Assembly: GCA_000787465.1 (NCBI GenBank)
Contig: JSYX01000141.1
Coordinates: 1 to 64,000, forward strand
Direction of reading: 5' to 3'
Length of the DNA stretch: 64,000 bases
From: Thermomucor indicae-seudaticae
Lineage: Eukaryota; Mucoromycota; Mucoromycetes; Mucorales; Lichtheimiaceae
Position 1 is the first letter of the stretch; each line of letters opens with the position of its first letter. Shown here one piece after another: positions 50,673 to 62,170 of this stretch. The position numbers and the translations under genes are program-made. The notes beneath the pieces were generated by a model, which saw only the letters and a list, made by a program, of their open reading frames with translations, had not been told where the DNA came from and ran no database searches.

Positions 50673-52273
50673 ATGCCGATAGCGCTTCATGACGATGAGA
50701 CTCGGCCGCTCCTACCGCCGCCTAGCAGTCGAAAACGCTACGCGGTCGATGGCTCTAGGCCAGATATTGCAAACGAGTTATGGGTCCTCACCAAATCATC
50801 CGTACCCGTGATACTTGCGTACATGCTCCAAAACTCACTACAGACTGGATGCGTCCTGATCGTGGGTCGACTTGGTCCCGAAGAACTCGCCGCGTCGGCG
50901 TTCGCATTCATGTTTGCCATGGTCACCGGCTGGGTTCTTGCCCTTGGTGGATCCACAGCACTTGGTATGATCCATTAGGATGGATTTGACAGAGAGACGC
51001 TCACGTCTTCGTTGCAGACACGCTATGTTCTCAAACATGGACGGCATCCGATAACCCACACGAAATCGGCATCTTGCTCCAACGAGCCTACCTCGTTCTG
51101 TTACTGCTCTTCGTGCCCATTGCCAGTCTATGGTTTTTCGTTGAACCCTTCCTACTCTGGCTCGGCCAAGAACCGTGCTAAGCCAAATGACCCAAGTCTT
51201 TCTTCGATACCTGACTGCCGGTAAGTAAGAACAAACACGGCGTTCCCTCGTTAACGGTTTGTTCTAACGTTTGTCTGGACAGGCGCGCCGGCTTATATTT
51301 GTTTCGAAGCGACCAAAAAGTACCTGCAGGCACAAGGCATCATGTACGCGGGTACCTATGTCTTTTCATTTGCTCGCCGCTCAATCTCGCGCTCAACTAT
51401 CTTCTTGTGTGGCATCTCGGCCTGTGCTTTATCGGGGCGCCGATCGCGACGTCGATTGTGTACTGGCTCATGTTTGTCCTGTTGGTTGGCTACATCCGTT
51501 TCATTGATGGCTCGGCCGAATGGGGCGGGTTCGACCCCCGCGCAGCGCTCCAAAACTGGAAACCGCTTCTGAAGCTCGTCGGGTCCAGTATTCTGATGGT
51601 CGGCACCGAATGGATTGCGCTTGAGATCGTGGCGCTTGCGGCGGGTCGCCTGGGCACCACATCGCTTGCGGCTCAGAGCGTGATCATGACAACGGACCAG
51701 GTCCTGAACACGATCCCGTTCGGTATCTCGATCGCGACGTCCAACCGTGTCGGGAATCTGCTGGGAAGAGCTTGGCCTGCGGGCGCCAAGGTGTCGGCCA
51801 ACCTGAGTGCGATGCTTGCGGCCGCGGTCGGTATGGTGATCATGACCATCATGTTGTTGACCCGCCGCTCGTTCGGCTACCTGTTCTCGGACGAAGCGTC
51901 GGTGATGGAGCTGGTCAGCCAGGTCTTGCCCTATGTCGCTGAATTCCAGATCGCGGACGGCGTCGCGGGGTCTTGCGGTGGATCGTTGCGTGGTATGGGC
52001 AACCAGCACCTGGGCGCGATCGTCATCCTCGTGGCGTACTATGTCTTGGCGCTCCCGCTGGGTATCTATCTCGCGTTCAAGCGCGATCTGGGTCTGGCGG
52101 GTCTCTGGGTCGGCCAATGTGTGGCCCTGTTCCTCGTAGGCGGCGTCGAATGGCTCCTGGTTCTTCGAACGGACTGGAACAAGGAGGTCGAAAAGTGCTT
52201 TGAACGTGTACGGATAGAGCAAAAGCTACGAGATAACCAAGACTCGGATGATGATGAGGAGGACACAGTGTAG
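50673..52273 (+). pseudogene. MATE-family efflux transporter with two frame breaks
   Basis: MATE proteins export drugs and metabolites using ion gradients. Three exons (50673-50964, 51018-51220, 51283-52273) encode a full-length family member of about 495 residues: [87 protein letters not shown] and GSCGGSLRGMGNQ. The frame breaks twice: near 51174-51177, inside WLGQEP...LSQM, and near 51361-51366, just after GTYV. Each is one missing base, and the exon sum is two short of a multiple of three. The rest is well conserved with no other stops, so base-calling error or a very recent pseudogene are both possible. Confidence 0.8.
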
Positions 52274-52385
52274 AGCAGAATTATACCCTGTTAACAAGCA
52301 TCCATCACTCCCCAATTTTTCCTAACCATAAAAGCATCATAAAACACTCCGCATAACCTAACCGACTTCTTGCTGCTTTTCCCTA

Positions 52386-54320
52386 ATGTCCAACATTTAT
52401 GCTCTCGAACCACATACAAAGTAATGCAGCATGTTTTCTGCTTTGATTCCAGAAACCTCATGCCCAATTCATAACATAATCTAGTGCCAAGGTGATCTTG
52501 CACACAACCTCAGGCGACATTGAAATCGAGCTGTGGGGCAAAGAGACACCCAAAGCGACACGTAACTTTATTCAGCTATGCATGGAAGGCTATTACGACA
52601 ATACAATCTTTCATCGTATTGTCCCTGGATTCATTATTCAAGGCGGTGATCCTACAGGAACAGGACAAGGTGATTATTATACTGTTCGCTTAGGAAAAGG
52701 GGAAGCAAGAGCTGACGAGTGACAAAAAGGTGGCGAATCCATCTATGACGATCCAGAAGAATTCCCCAATGAGTACCATTCTCGGTTACGATTCAATCGA
52801 CGTGGGCTAGTGGGAATGGCCAACACGGGTGAAAACGACAATGGCAGTCAATTCTTTATTACCCTCGATCGTGCCGATGAATTGACGAGACAACACACAT
52901 TGTTTGGAAGGGTAATAATAATAAAAGTCGATGCCTTACGTAAAAGAAGGAGAGAGAGAGAGAGAGACTTAGTGCAAAAGATGTTGTATTAGGTGGTCGG
53001 TGACACGATATTCAACGTACTCAAGATGGGAGAAATGGAAATCGATAGCAATGAACGACCCCTATATCCACCTCGTATCAAGTCGACAGAGATTGTCCTC
53101 AACCCTTTTGACGATATTGTGCCGAGGATCACTGAAAGAGAAAAACAAGTCGCCAAAGCACGCGAGTTACAGAAGGCAGAGCAAGAGCAGGCAATGAAAA
53201 AGAAGAAGAAAAAGGAGAAAAAGTATGTCGAGACCACTTCTTCCAAGAAGAAAGTTTATCTAACTCTGATATGTCATACAGACAATTGAATTTGTTATCG
53301 TTTGGTGAGGAAGCTGCTGAAATGGAGCCAGCAGAAAAGACGGGCGGCATGAAGAGTAGCCATGATTTTCGCACTGACAACAAGGCCAAAGCGCCTTCCC
53401 CTGCTCCTCCTGAGCAACAACCAATACCGGAACCTAAACAACAACAAGAAGAAGGGCCAGAAACGAAGAAAAGCGCAGACGAAGAATTCGATGATGCAAT
53501 GCGAGAAAAGGTTTTGGCTGGAAAAGAAGCAGCCAAAGAGAAAGTAAAAGCAGAACCAAGGTAACGTATAACCCTCATCTTGAAACACAAGAAAGAGAGG
53601 TATTGAAGCTTTGGGATAATGCAATAGTGCCCGGGAGTCTGAGATCGACAGACTCAAGAGCGACATACGGAAAATGGAACAAGAGCGACGTGATGAACTG
53701 GAAGGGAAACCAAAGCCAGAGAAATCAAAGAAAAAGGTCTCACTCGTCGAAATGCAACGAGAGAAATACGTGAAGAGAGGAACAGCTATTGTAGGTGGTA
53801 TCAAAGGACGCAAGAAACAAGAAGACGATGTAAGAGAGAAATATTACATGTTACAGGGCATACAGACAATCTTACACATAATGATTTTACATACACGTAG
53901 ACGTTTTCAAAACTGCTTGCGTTTCAGAAAAAGTTATCAACTGCCGAGCCAGACGCCGATGAAGGAAAGGAAAAGAAAGAAGAGCCACCGTGTCAACTGC
54001 ATCATATTCCTGGTTGCGAGTCATGTTACGACCGAAGCATGACCGTGGATGACGCAGAATCAGACAAAGGATGGATGGCCCATAAACTCGTGTTTGAAAA
54101 GGATCATAAGGGAAAGGATCTCATGCAACGTACTGAGTCGGTAGATGATTATGTGGTCATTGATCCGCTCGCTCGTAAAGCACAAGCTGAAAAAGAAGAA
54201 CGCGAGAAACGAAGGGACAAGGAGGAGCGGGTCGGACAAGCGTTTCGAAAACGTGAGCGAGAACGAGATGACGATAGGCATAGTAAACGGTCGCGGGACG
54301 ATTATTACAGAAGACGATGA
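52386..54320 (+). CDS. CWC27: Spliceosomal cyclophilin-like protein CWC27
   Basis: CWC27 is a component of activated spliceosomes (Bact) partnered with CWC22 and eIF4A3-type factors. Seven exons (52386-52420, 52485-52669, 52730-52911, 52993-53222, 53282-53560, 53628-53829, 53901-54320) give 510 residues. The start MSNIYALEPHT splices to AKVILHTTSGDIEIELWGK. The cyclophilin domain has FHRIVPGFIIQGGDPTGTGQ and GSQFFITLDRADEL; the usual active-site Trp is replaced by Glu in RADEL, as in human CWC27, which lacks isomerase activity. A charged Lys/Glu-rich region follows, with LLSFGEEA, conserved in the family, and DKGWMAHKLVFE near the end. Confidence 0.95.
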
Positions 54321-54424
54321 TTGATTTGCATATTGTTGTTGTATGTGCATGTTGCATCTTTTATATGTATTGTTCCAGTAACGGAAACAAATGTACAGGT
54401 GGTATACTCCTAATTCTTTCTTTT

Positions 54425-56363
54425 TCACTTGTTGCTTTCTCTGCCTTTTCCTTTTGCTGGTCGAGAAGAAGACGATGATCCTTCATCAGAAGACGACTCC
54501 GGCTGCTTTCGTTTCGTTCCTCGTGAAGTATCAGTTGATGCCGTGGCCATGTTCTGATCATCATTGCTGCTGATCGAGGACTCAGAAACGTCATTGTTAT
54601 TAGTGTTCGATTCGCCTGATATTTGATCTGCGGATGTCTGCTCTCGCGTCGTACGTGGTGAGGTCGTAGCAGACGTTGCTCTGAATCGGTTTCTGCGCGG
54701 ATGGATATCGGCTGCCCCAAGCACGGATGCGAGAAAGTGATTGATTAAACTCATGCCTTGCACTATTCGTGCGGTACGGATAACACGACGATACAGCTGT
54801 ACATTTTCCTACAGAAAGAGCGCACACTTAACATATCCAGTTTCCACATCCATCTATTTGTTTCACTTACTTCACTGCTGGAAGGTCGATCATTCCGCAG
54901 AGCTTCTGACATCTCTCTTAGCCTTGGTACGACGTCCGTCATGAGATCAGCTAGTTCGTCCAACACCATTGCGACCGCTGCAGTCTGACTGTTTCCGCTA
55001 TTTCTGAGTCTTGACCTAATCTCTTGAGTCTGGTCGGCTGAGGAGCTTGACGCAGTAGAAGAACCCGCAGCAGCTAAAACAAATCCAATCAGTGAAGCCT
55101 CTTCACAAACAACTCATGCAGCAGTCTACATACCTCGATCTGGCGTCTCCAGTATATTTCGCACGTTTCTTATACAGCTCATTGTTCGAACAAGGCGTAC
55201 TTCTACAGAATGCTACAAAGAGGGTTCAACTACAATAACTACACCATATTTTTTGGAGTATGCTATTGACTTACTGGAAATGGTAATCCATTGGATGTTC
55301 TTGTATTATCAGGAGAACCAGGCGAGCCTGAGTCTGGGGAAGGCTGTCGTTGGCCGACACTGAATTCAAAACTAGTAGATCTGCTATTCATCCTACCATT
55401 TGAACCATTTTCTCCCGAGCCAAAAGTACTCTGTTGCACGTGGGTTAATCTCAGATACATGCATACACACACCCCAATAACATTTGTATATACGAAACAC
55501 TTACACTCATTCGTGTATTGCCAAAGAGTCCACCGGTCAAACCATCCATGATTGAAGAGAACTATTGCGTCCTCATACTCAGAGTTAGCATTGTCTTCTG
55601 TCTCGCCTTCAATAGTAGCTTATGAATGAAAGGACTTACGGGACTAGGGTCTCCCACGTCGAGGGTAATAAATGTGTATCCTTCCATCATGGGTAACCTG
55701 CCTCCCAAGGAAGGGAACATGCGTGGCAATGGTATTCCTCGAGCAAATGACCGTCGATTACTGCCGCTAGTAGTTTGTGGACGAGGTTCGTCTATATACA
55801 CATGACACATTTATATCAATCGAGCTGGTCTGCCTTATTACGAATCTCCCAATGATTACTTACCATTCTGTGGATTATGTGGAGCGTCTGACGGCCGCAC
55901 AACCAAATGGACGACTTTCCCGTTATCCAGGTTAGCTATGATAAAGAGCAGAGTCAGTAATCCTTTCGACCAAAATAAACAAGGGACCGTATCCACCCAT
56001 TGCTCCTCATTCTCCCCTTCATTTTCCAAAGCGTGATGACGATGTTTTTTTTTGGGCAAACTAACATTTGTAATCAAGAGAGAGAGAGGTGTGGAGGTGG
56101 GATGGACCGAGTTCAACAAAATTACCATAATCGGTCAGTTGCTTTTCGTCTTTGAGCACCCGTCCTTGAAAAATGAGTCGTTGTCTATCACTCTCGACCT
56201 GGAACGCGCTCTGAACTGCCAATTTGAGATCCAACACCGAAGCATCTCGAGGAATCGTGACCGGTTTCGTCTGCTGTTCAAGCGACTTGATGTTCAGTGC
56301 CATGTATGCTGACGGATTCTCGTTGCTGCTGTTCGATGTTTGGCTGTCGCTTGCGTCAGACAT
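54425..56363 (-). CDS. Ubiquitin-like domain protein, BAG6/Scythe-like
   Basis: The N-terminal ubiquitin-like domain starts after MSDASDSQTSN and reads MALNIKSLEQQTKPVTIPRD, then ESDRQRLIFQGRVLKDEKQL and GKVVHLVVRP, with the usual beta-grasp pattern. BAG6-type proteins use this with a downstream helical region to triage membrane and misfolded proteins for degradation. Later exons are Ser/Gly/Asn-rich; one has RGIPLPRMFPSLGGRLPM and another a helical LDELADLMTDVVPRLREMSE, resembling the BAG6 middle domain. The tail is basic with KRKQPESSSDE and ends KGKGRESNK. About eight short exons are present, with some small joins unverified. A Dsk2 or Herp role is less likely because no UBA domain is seen. 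Confidence 0.7.
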
Positions 56364-58039
56364 CGTGAAGATTAATTAGGGCAAAAAAAGGTATTTAGTG
56401 TGCGTTTGCGTGTTAAAAAAGGTATGCCGCTTGTTTCTGGTGAATTCAAATCACTAAAATCGGAGATCAATTTCTCCGAACGAACGAATCCCTTTTGGTT
56501 TCGTATAAGGGAAACGCGAAGCCGCTACACTGATTCGGGAAAAAGCGAGAAATTCGTACACAAGTACTGGAAGAATCTATTGGAATGACATAAATAAGTA
56601 ACAGCGTTTGTTTGTTTGCATTGGCATGCCGTAGAGCCGCATAGCCGGTCATTAATGCAAGTTTTGGATTCAACCCTTCCAATGGCCTGAGTTCAGCGTC
56701 AAAACTCAATGCGAGTTCCGTTATTGTCTGGCTATGCACGCAAGTTTGCATGAACAAAAACGGGGTCCCATCTTACTGCTGTAAATCTCTATGGTTTTAT
56801 GTCGCTTTGTACCCTTCGTCTTTATTATCATTATGGTAAATCATTATGAAAATAAAGAGGTCCAGTGGCGATATCCGCACACTTCTACATAGCTATACTG
56901 ATTACACCCTTAAAAGCCGTAGCTGCCTTGCAGCATATGACTGTCGCGTATGTATTTGATCTGCAAACAGGACTAGAATGTGTGCCCTTTTTGGTATACG
57001 TACGGTTATTATATAACGATCGCCTTCGGTATCCCTTTTCCTTGATCGCTCTACCTGGCGGCAAATGGTTTTGCCGTTTCAAGCTCATTGGCCCATTGAC
57101 GCTTCCCCTGTATGTACCTTAGAAATGAGCTTTCGCCTCATAAGTCAGCATCGTAGGTCAACAAGAATTATCTACATGTCATGTCATGCTGTCGAGTCCG
57201 TTTCCATGAGGGGTTGGATCGTGTCGCTTCCGGGTACATAGGTCGTCTTTAACCGATGCTGTGGTCGTGGACGTCGCTGCACACGTGGAGAGACACACCC
57301 TGTTGAGGTATGGGGGAACGCTTGAAGCAAGGAATAAACTGCTTATAAACAGCTCGCATCTAAAATAATTGAAACAAGGGATAGCTGGTGAATAGCCTAT
57401 TGTCGATAGATCAAATTTCGAGGCATTGAAAGTACCGGCTATGCCATGAGATGAATGGCCGAACCCTGAGGTTGTATGGCTTCACTCACGTCGGTTGACC
57501 GTTACGTTTGCTGTTTAAAACTTGGGCTTCGTTGGGTCCAAGTGGTGGCGAAGGTGGACTATCACATGATCGAATACTGGCAAAAACATATTGCAGGTGT
57601 ATATCTTTACCCTGTTTCCACGCTGTACATAGACAATGAACCGAGAGCCCATTATCGACGCTGTGGGCGGAGCATATCGTTTGCCGTCTCAAGCCTCTTC
57701 TAGATGAGGTGTCGTTATAGCAGAATATTTGAAAACAATGAGTAATCCGTTTTCGTCCTTCTAAGGTCGAGTCAGCCGTATTACATTGACGGCACGCAGC
57801 AAAAAAATCTGGAGCCCCGCCCTGTACGACAACGACGGTATTGTTTTACGGACAATTTTTGTTTATCCCGTTCGGGACAAAAGGCCGGGGAAATGGGTAA
57901 TTTTACATAAGAAAGAGGTCAAGTTTTAGTAGACAATGTACGACGTCGTTCCTTCGCTTCCCACGGCCCAAGGGCAGGCAATCTATAAAAGAGAAAGAGA
58001 GAAGGAACAAGTCACCAACAAGTAAGAGAAAAAGAAGAG
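56364..58039. other. Intergenic region upstream of polygalacturonase gene
   Basis: About 1.7 kb without a supported gene. Short frames (for example 56865-57122 and 57476-57703) have no motifs. The right end carries the TATA box of the polygalacturonase gene. No transposon signature was recognised, though the sequence looks like old unconstrained DNA. Confidence 0.5.
57984..57990 (+). promoter_or_regulatory. TATA box of the polygalacturonase gene
   Basis: TATAAAA lies 50 bases before the start codon and is followed by a purine-rich leader. Position and context fit a core promoter of a regulated secreted-enzyme gene. Confidence 0.6.
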
Positions 58040-59528
58040 ATGAAGGGTCTACTTAGTTGGCTGGCTGTATTTCTGCTAAGTACAGCTGTGGTGTCCGCAG
58101 AAAAACGTACCTGCATTGTCCCACCATCCAACCCACCCGGATCCGATGCCTCGTCCCAAATCCTCTCGACATTCAAGAAATGCAGCAAGCACGCCACGGT
58201 AGTCTTTGAGGCCGGCCAGACGTACACGGTGGGCCAACCCATGAACATTACGGGACTCTTTGACGTCCATATCTCGATTGAAGGCACTATCCAGTTCACC
58301 AACAATATGACGTATTGGCAAGAAAACTTGATCCTGCTCAATTTCCAGAGTGCAGGCACGTTCTGGACCATTGGTGGTAGTCATATTCGTGTCGATGGTG
58401 GCGGTACCGTGGATGGTCAAGGTCAAGTCTGGTGGGACGCGGTGGTATGCTATGCGCTGTATTTGTTGAACGTGGATGGCTAATGTAACTCACTTGTTAA
58501 AGGCCAAAGATCCTCGTCCTGTACTGATGACTTTTGACAAGGTCCACGATCTCCAAGTGGCCAACGTTACACTGATCCAATCACCTTTTTGGCACTTTTT
58601 CGTTCGTGATACGACCAATGCCCTCTTCTATGATCTCAGCCTTCGTTCTCTGTCCAATTCCAGTGTAACGCACACACTCTCTCTCGGATAACCGAGGGGT
58701 AGATATTAACAACGTGTTTCTTTCTTTTGCTAATAGCACGCTGCCCGCAACTCGGACGGTTGGGACCTTTATCGCAGCAACAACGTTGTCATCCGAAACT
58801 CGGTCATTGCCAACGACGACGACTGCGTTTCCTTCAAACCCAATTCAACCAATATGTTGATTCAAGACTTGGACTGTACTGGCTCACACGGCATATCCGT
58901 TGGCTCACTGGGTCAGTATGCTCCCGAAGGTGAAATTGATGTGGTAAAGAACATTCTTGTGAAAAACGTTACTTGCCGCGACTGTCAAAACGGTGCACGG
59001 TAAAGCTCTCACTCTCTTGGTTCTTTTAATTGCGATGGTGATTCACGTCTCTCTCTCTCTCTTTTTGATAGTGTCAAGACATGGCCTGGCGGTAAGGGCT
59101 TGGTTGAAAACATTACTTTTCAAGACATGGATGTGATCCAGGCAGAAAACCCGATCGTCATCACGACGCGTAAGTTCATACAGGCTGATCCACTGGCATC
59201 AAAGCGCGCTGACTTGCTTGGACACTCCCGTGGGATGATAGACTATTGCGATTCCAACGAACTCGACTACTGTACCAATGCAAACAACCAGTCGCTGACG
59301 ATCCGCTACGTCACCTTTGACAATATTCGCGGGTCCGTCTCAGACTACGGCATGCCGACCGTGAACGTGAACTGCTCCTCAGAAACACCTTGCCAGGACA
59401 TTAAGCTCACGAATATCGATGTCCAGGAAGCAACGAACACGCCACAGAACGTGTGTGTATACGTCACCAATGCTGCAGAGATCCCTTACTGTCCTCAATA
59501 CAACTCTTCTTCTTCTTCTTCTTCCTAA
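58040..59528 (+). CDS. Exo-polygalacturonase, glycoside hydrolase family 28
   Basis: GH28 exo-enzymes cleave galacturonic acid from pectin outside the cell. Exons 58040-58444, 58503-58664, 58737-58999 and 59072-59528 give 428 residues. A signal peptide ([20 protein letters not shown]) leads into [15 protein letters not shown]. All four GH28 sites are visible: NSDGW (for NTDG), NDDDCVSF with the catalytic Asp pair, [11 protein letters not shown], and RVKTWPGG (for RIK). Many N-glycosylation sequons are present, and the protein ends in a Ser run encoded by TCT repeats. The cysteine-rich C-terminal part ([15 protein letters not shown]) is usual for fungal exo-forms. Confidence 0.93.
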
Positions 59529-60287
59529 TGTTGTTACTGTAATAAACCCATGTTTATTGAATATGCAATGATTAATTGCCAGACGGCAACTTTATACGTT
59601 TTTTTTACATATAGAAGCAGAGAACTGAAGCACTTTCGGACTAAAAGCAAAAATTGATATATGGATATCTTGCCCAGGAGACAAAGCAACATGAGTTTAA
59701 GACTGGATCAAGTGCAGCATCATCCTTGTTCCTGGCTTCTTGGCTTGCATCCACAGACGCAATCAGCGCGGCCTGCATCCTGCAGAAATAGGATTTGTGG
59801 ATAAACGCTCCAATTCGTTCAACGTTTGGCACGTTGAAGCAAGTGCTGCAATGCTTCAGTCAAAACAAACAAGACACATATGTCATGAAGCTGGTCGTGA
59901 ATACGAGACCAACGCTTTCTTGGATGGATATGTTTCAGGGCATTAAAAGATTGTTGTCATCTTACATACTAGAAGTGCAGAGAAAATGTTGGGTTTGGAA
60001 GCTTTTCTATCTGTTGCAGATGCTGCTTCAGGATGTGGAGTGGAGAAAATTGAGCTTAAAGTGGGGCTAGCTCTTAGTCTGCTGGTAATCGGTTTACAGA
60101 TGCATGCCAAGCCTGCTTGCATATCGGGCTTGCTGGTGTTTGAGCCCTCCTCCACAGTTCAGCTTAGAGCTGCTTCAAATGACCCGTCGATTGCTGCCGT
60201 CCAAGCACGGACTGGATGTTCCAAGTAATGTTTGAGAGGAACAATGCGATTGACGGCATGGTCTATTGAGAGAGGCTGATGGGTCGA

Positions 60288-60343
<56 letters not shown>

Positions 60344-61257
60344 GGCTGGTTCCGGCATACGTGTTTCAAATTGTAGTGCAAAAGAGAACATAGATGCAAA
60401 GTCTTTAGGAAAGGACAACTTGAGACACTTGTGTGCATGACTGAGTCTATAATGGGATAAGTATACTTGTTGATACTGCTACATTCCAGCGTTATATGTA
60501 GAAGGAAGCATCGGTTGGACGGTAGGCGGTAACTCGGCATTCCCAGAGGGAGTATCCAGCTGCATGATTTCGGGTCAATTTCGCATCCCGTCCTTGTATG
60601 TGATTGAACTTGTTCCTTATCACATAATAACAGATCGTCCAGTGGAAGAAATGTGAGTCATATTCTCTCACTAGCTAAGTTTATTTTTTTAGCATAGAAC
60701 TACGAAAACAAATGGATCATGGACTGTGCGGGAAAGAGGGTACACCGAAATGGTTGGCCTCGCGCGTCACAGGATGTCCCGATCAATGAGCACTGACGAT
60801 ATTAGTTGTCTCGGAGACGCCAGCTCTGTTACGAACACTACTGTACCGCAATGGTGTGTATGAGATCCGCACCAGACTCGTTTAATAGTAATGCCCAGAT
60901 CATCCGATGTTCCATAACATACAAGTATCATGCAGGTCCGAGCAATCTATCTCTGCAGGCACTCTTTCTTTTTTCTTACTAGCTCGTTGGTACCTAGGTA
61001 ATTAATGAAAAAAACGACAGATGGCCATACGTCAATCAGACAAGTTAGGAAAACGGATACAAAAATTCAGGGACACTCTATTATCATGTTGGGTGGGGGG
61101 GGGGAGAAATCATCCCCCACCTCCTCAACCCTGCCAAGGCGCCCAAAGTCATCACGTGCATAAAAAAATTCAAGATGCATCCATCATATATATATTCAGT
61201 CTGTCAACTTTTGTATTCTTCTCCTTCTTATTCCTGTTATCACTTCTTTTCTGTATA
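59529..61257. other. Intergenic region with GT microsatellite
   Basis: No gene is supported over about 1.7 kb. Short frames on both strands near 59641-60228 lack motifs and are mutually exclusive. The region contains the long GT repeat. A TATATATAT word at 61184-61193 is a likely TATA element for the following small gene. Confidence 0.5.
60289..60342 (+). repeat. (GT)n microsatellite
   Basis: A run of GT dinucleotides, uninterrupted from 60295 to 60342 (24 units), with one GC interruption at 60293-60294. It is likely to vary in length between strains. Confidence 0.95.
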
Positions 61258-61602
61258 ATGGCTTCATCACCGTTTGCCCGTCGATTGCGTCGAATTTCCT
61301 CTCAATTACGATTCAATCTATCGCGTCGCAAATCAACTTCATCCAACGCCAGCAGGAAGTCTTCCACGAAATCGGTTCGATTTCAACCGATCGATTCCAT
61401 CTATTACACGCATAGTGCAGCCGAATACGATCGTACGCCGGTCCAAGAAGAACAATCCAGTAGTAGACCAGCGTTGGGCCAATGCTTCTTTGCCGACCCT
61501 GACGACCTGGATGACCAGATGCTTATACGGAACACCAACCATAACCGGCAACGTAGTCTTCAAGCCATTGCGATTCACATTGCGCTGCGCGCAATGCGTT
61601 GA
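61258..61602 (+). CDS. Small protein with KSVRF and YTHS..EYDR motifs
   Basis: This intronless gene encodes 114 residues. The N-terminal half is basic and Ser/Arg-rich (FARRLRRISSQLRFNLSRRK). The core reads KSVRFQPIDSIYYTHSAAEY followed by DRTPV. Short fungal proteins with a VRF...YTHS..EYDR core are known and mostly uncharacterised. KSVRF fits the RVxF consensus used to dock protein phosphatase 1, and the preceding Ser-rich basic stretch is a possible kinase site region; a PP1 link is inference. The frame ends LRAMR. A TATA-like word lies about 65 bases upstream. Confidence 0.65.
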   Translation: MASSPFARRLRRISSQLRFNLSRRKSTSSNASRKSSTKSVRFQPIDSIYYTHSAAEYDRTPVQEEQSSSRPALGQCFFADPDDLDDQMLIRNTNHNRQRSLQAIAIHIALRAMR

Positions 61603-62170
61603 AAAGAAAATTTTCCTATTTTGTTCTTTTTATCCGCTTTTGGTAATCGACCCTGCAAAAAAAGATGTCTTGGCAAAAATAAGGGTTTTTCCCATTCCCC
61701 AGCCCCTTTCAAAGTGTACTACTTGGTCCCTGAATAATAATAATAATGCTATTAATCGTCCGCTCGTATCAGGAGCATCTCTTGAAATGGATTTTGCCCC
61801 GTATTGTTTGTTTGCAAGTTAGAGCCAATTAGCTTGCGAAGTCCTGGTGCAACAGATCAATCATTGGCTATCCTTGGTCGGTTCCGCGGAGCAAAAGTTA
61901 CCGTACACGCTTTCCAGAAAGTAAATTCGCCACCCAATGAAAACCGATTTCGCATTCTCCCGAGTGTGAATTTCGCACTTCCCAAAAATAGATTTCGCAA
62001 AAGCTTTGCACCTCCAAGAGTGTAGAAAGTACGTAAGCGTGTTTAAGCCTCAGCTTTCCTCCTTCCTACCACATCGTATGTTTTGAAATTTCAGATTGCA
62101 AGACGAGCATCCAGTTTTTTATGCAGATGGGCAAGGCAATGCTGTCGAAGAGTACGGCAGACCTGAGCCC
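61603..62170. other. 5' flank of the transposase gene
   Basis: The left part holds the 3' end of the small protein gene. Three spaced copies of RATTTCGCA lie at 61946-61954, 61969-61977 and 61991-61999. A pyrimidine-rich TTTCAG at 62088-62093 could be a 3' splice site, so a 5' exon of the transposase may exist. No terminal inverted repeat was found. Confidence 0.4.

Noticed and set aside
51175..51366. Programmed ribosomal frameshifting to explain the MATE frame breaks
   Set aside because: No slippery heptamer with a downstream structure is evident at either site, and two shifts in one transporter would be unprecedented; base loss is simpler.
51356..52222. Minus-strand frame of 288 codons over the MATE gene
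   Set aside because: The opposite strand encodes conserved MATE helices. The minus frame is rich in Arg, Asp and His with no family pattern, typical of an antisense shadow.
60289..60342. Regular repeat considered as an array of functional sites
   Set aside because: It is a simple dinucleotide microsatellite with no spacer-repeat structure.
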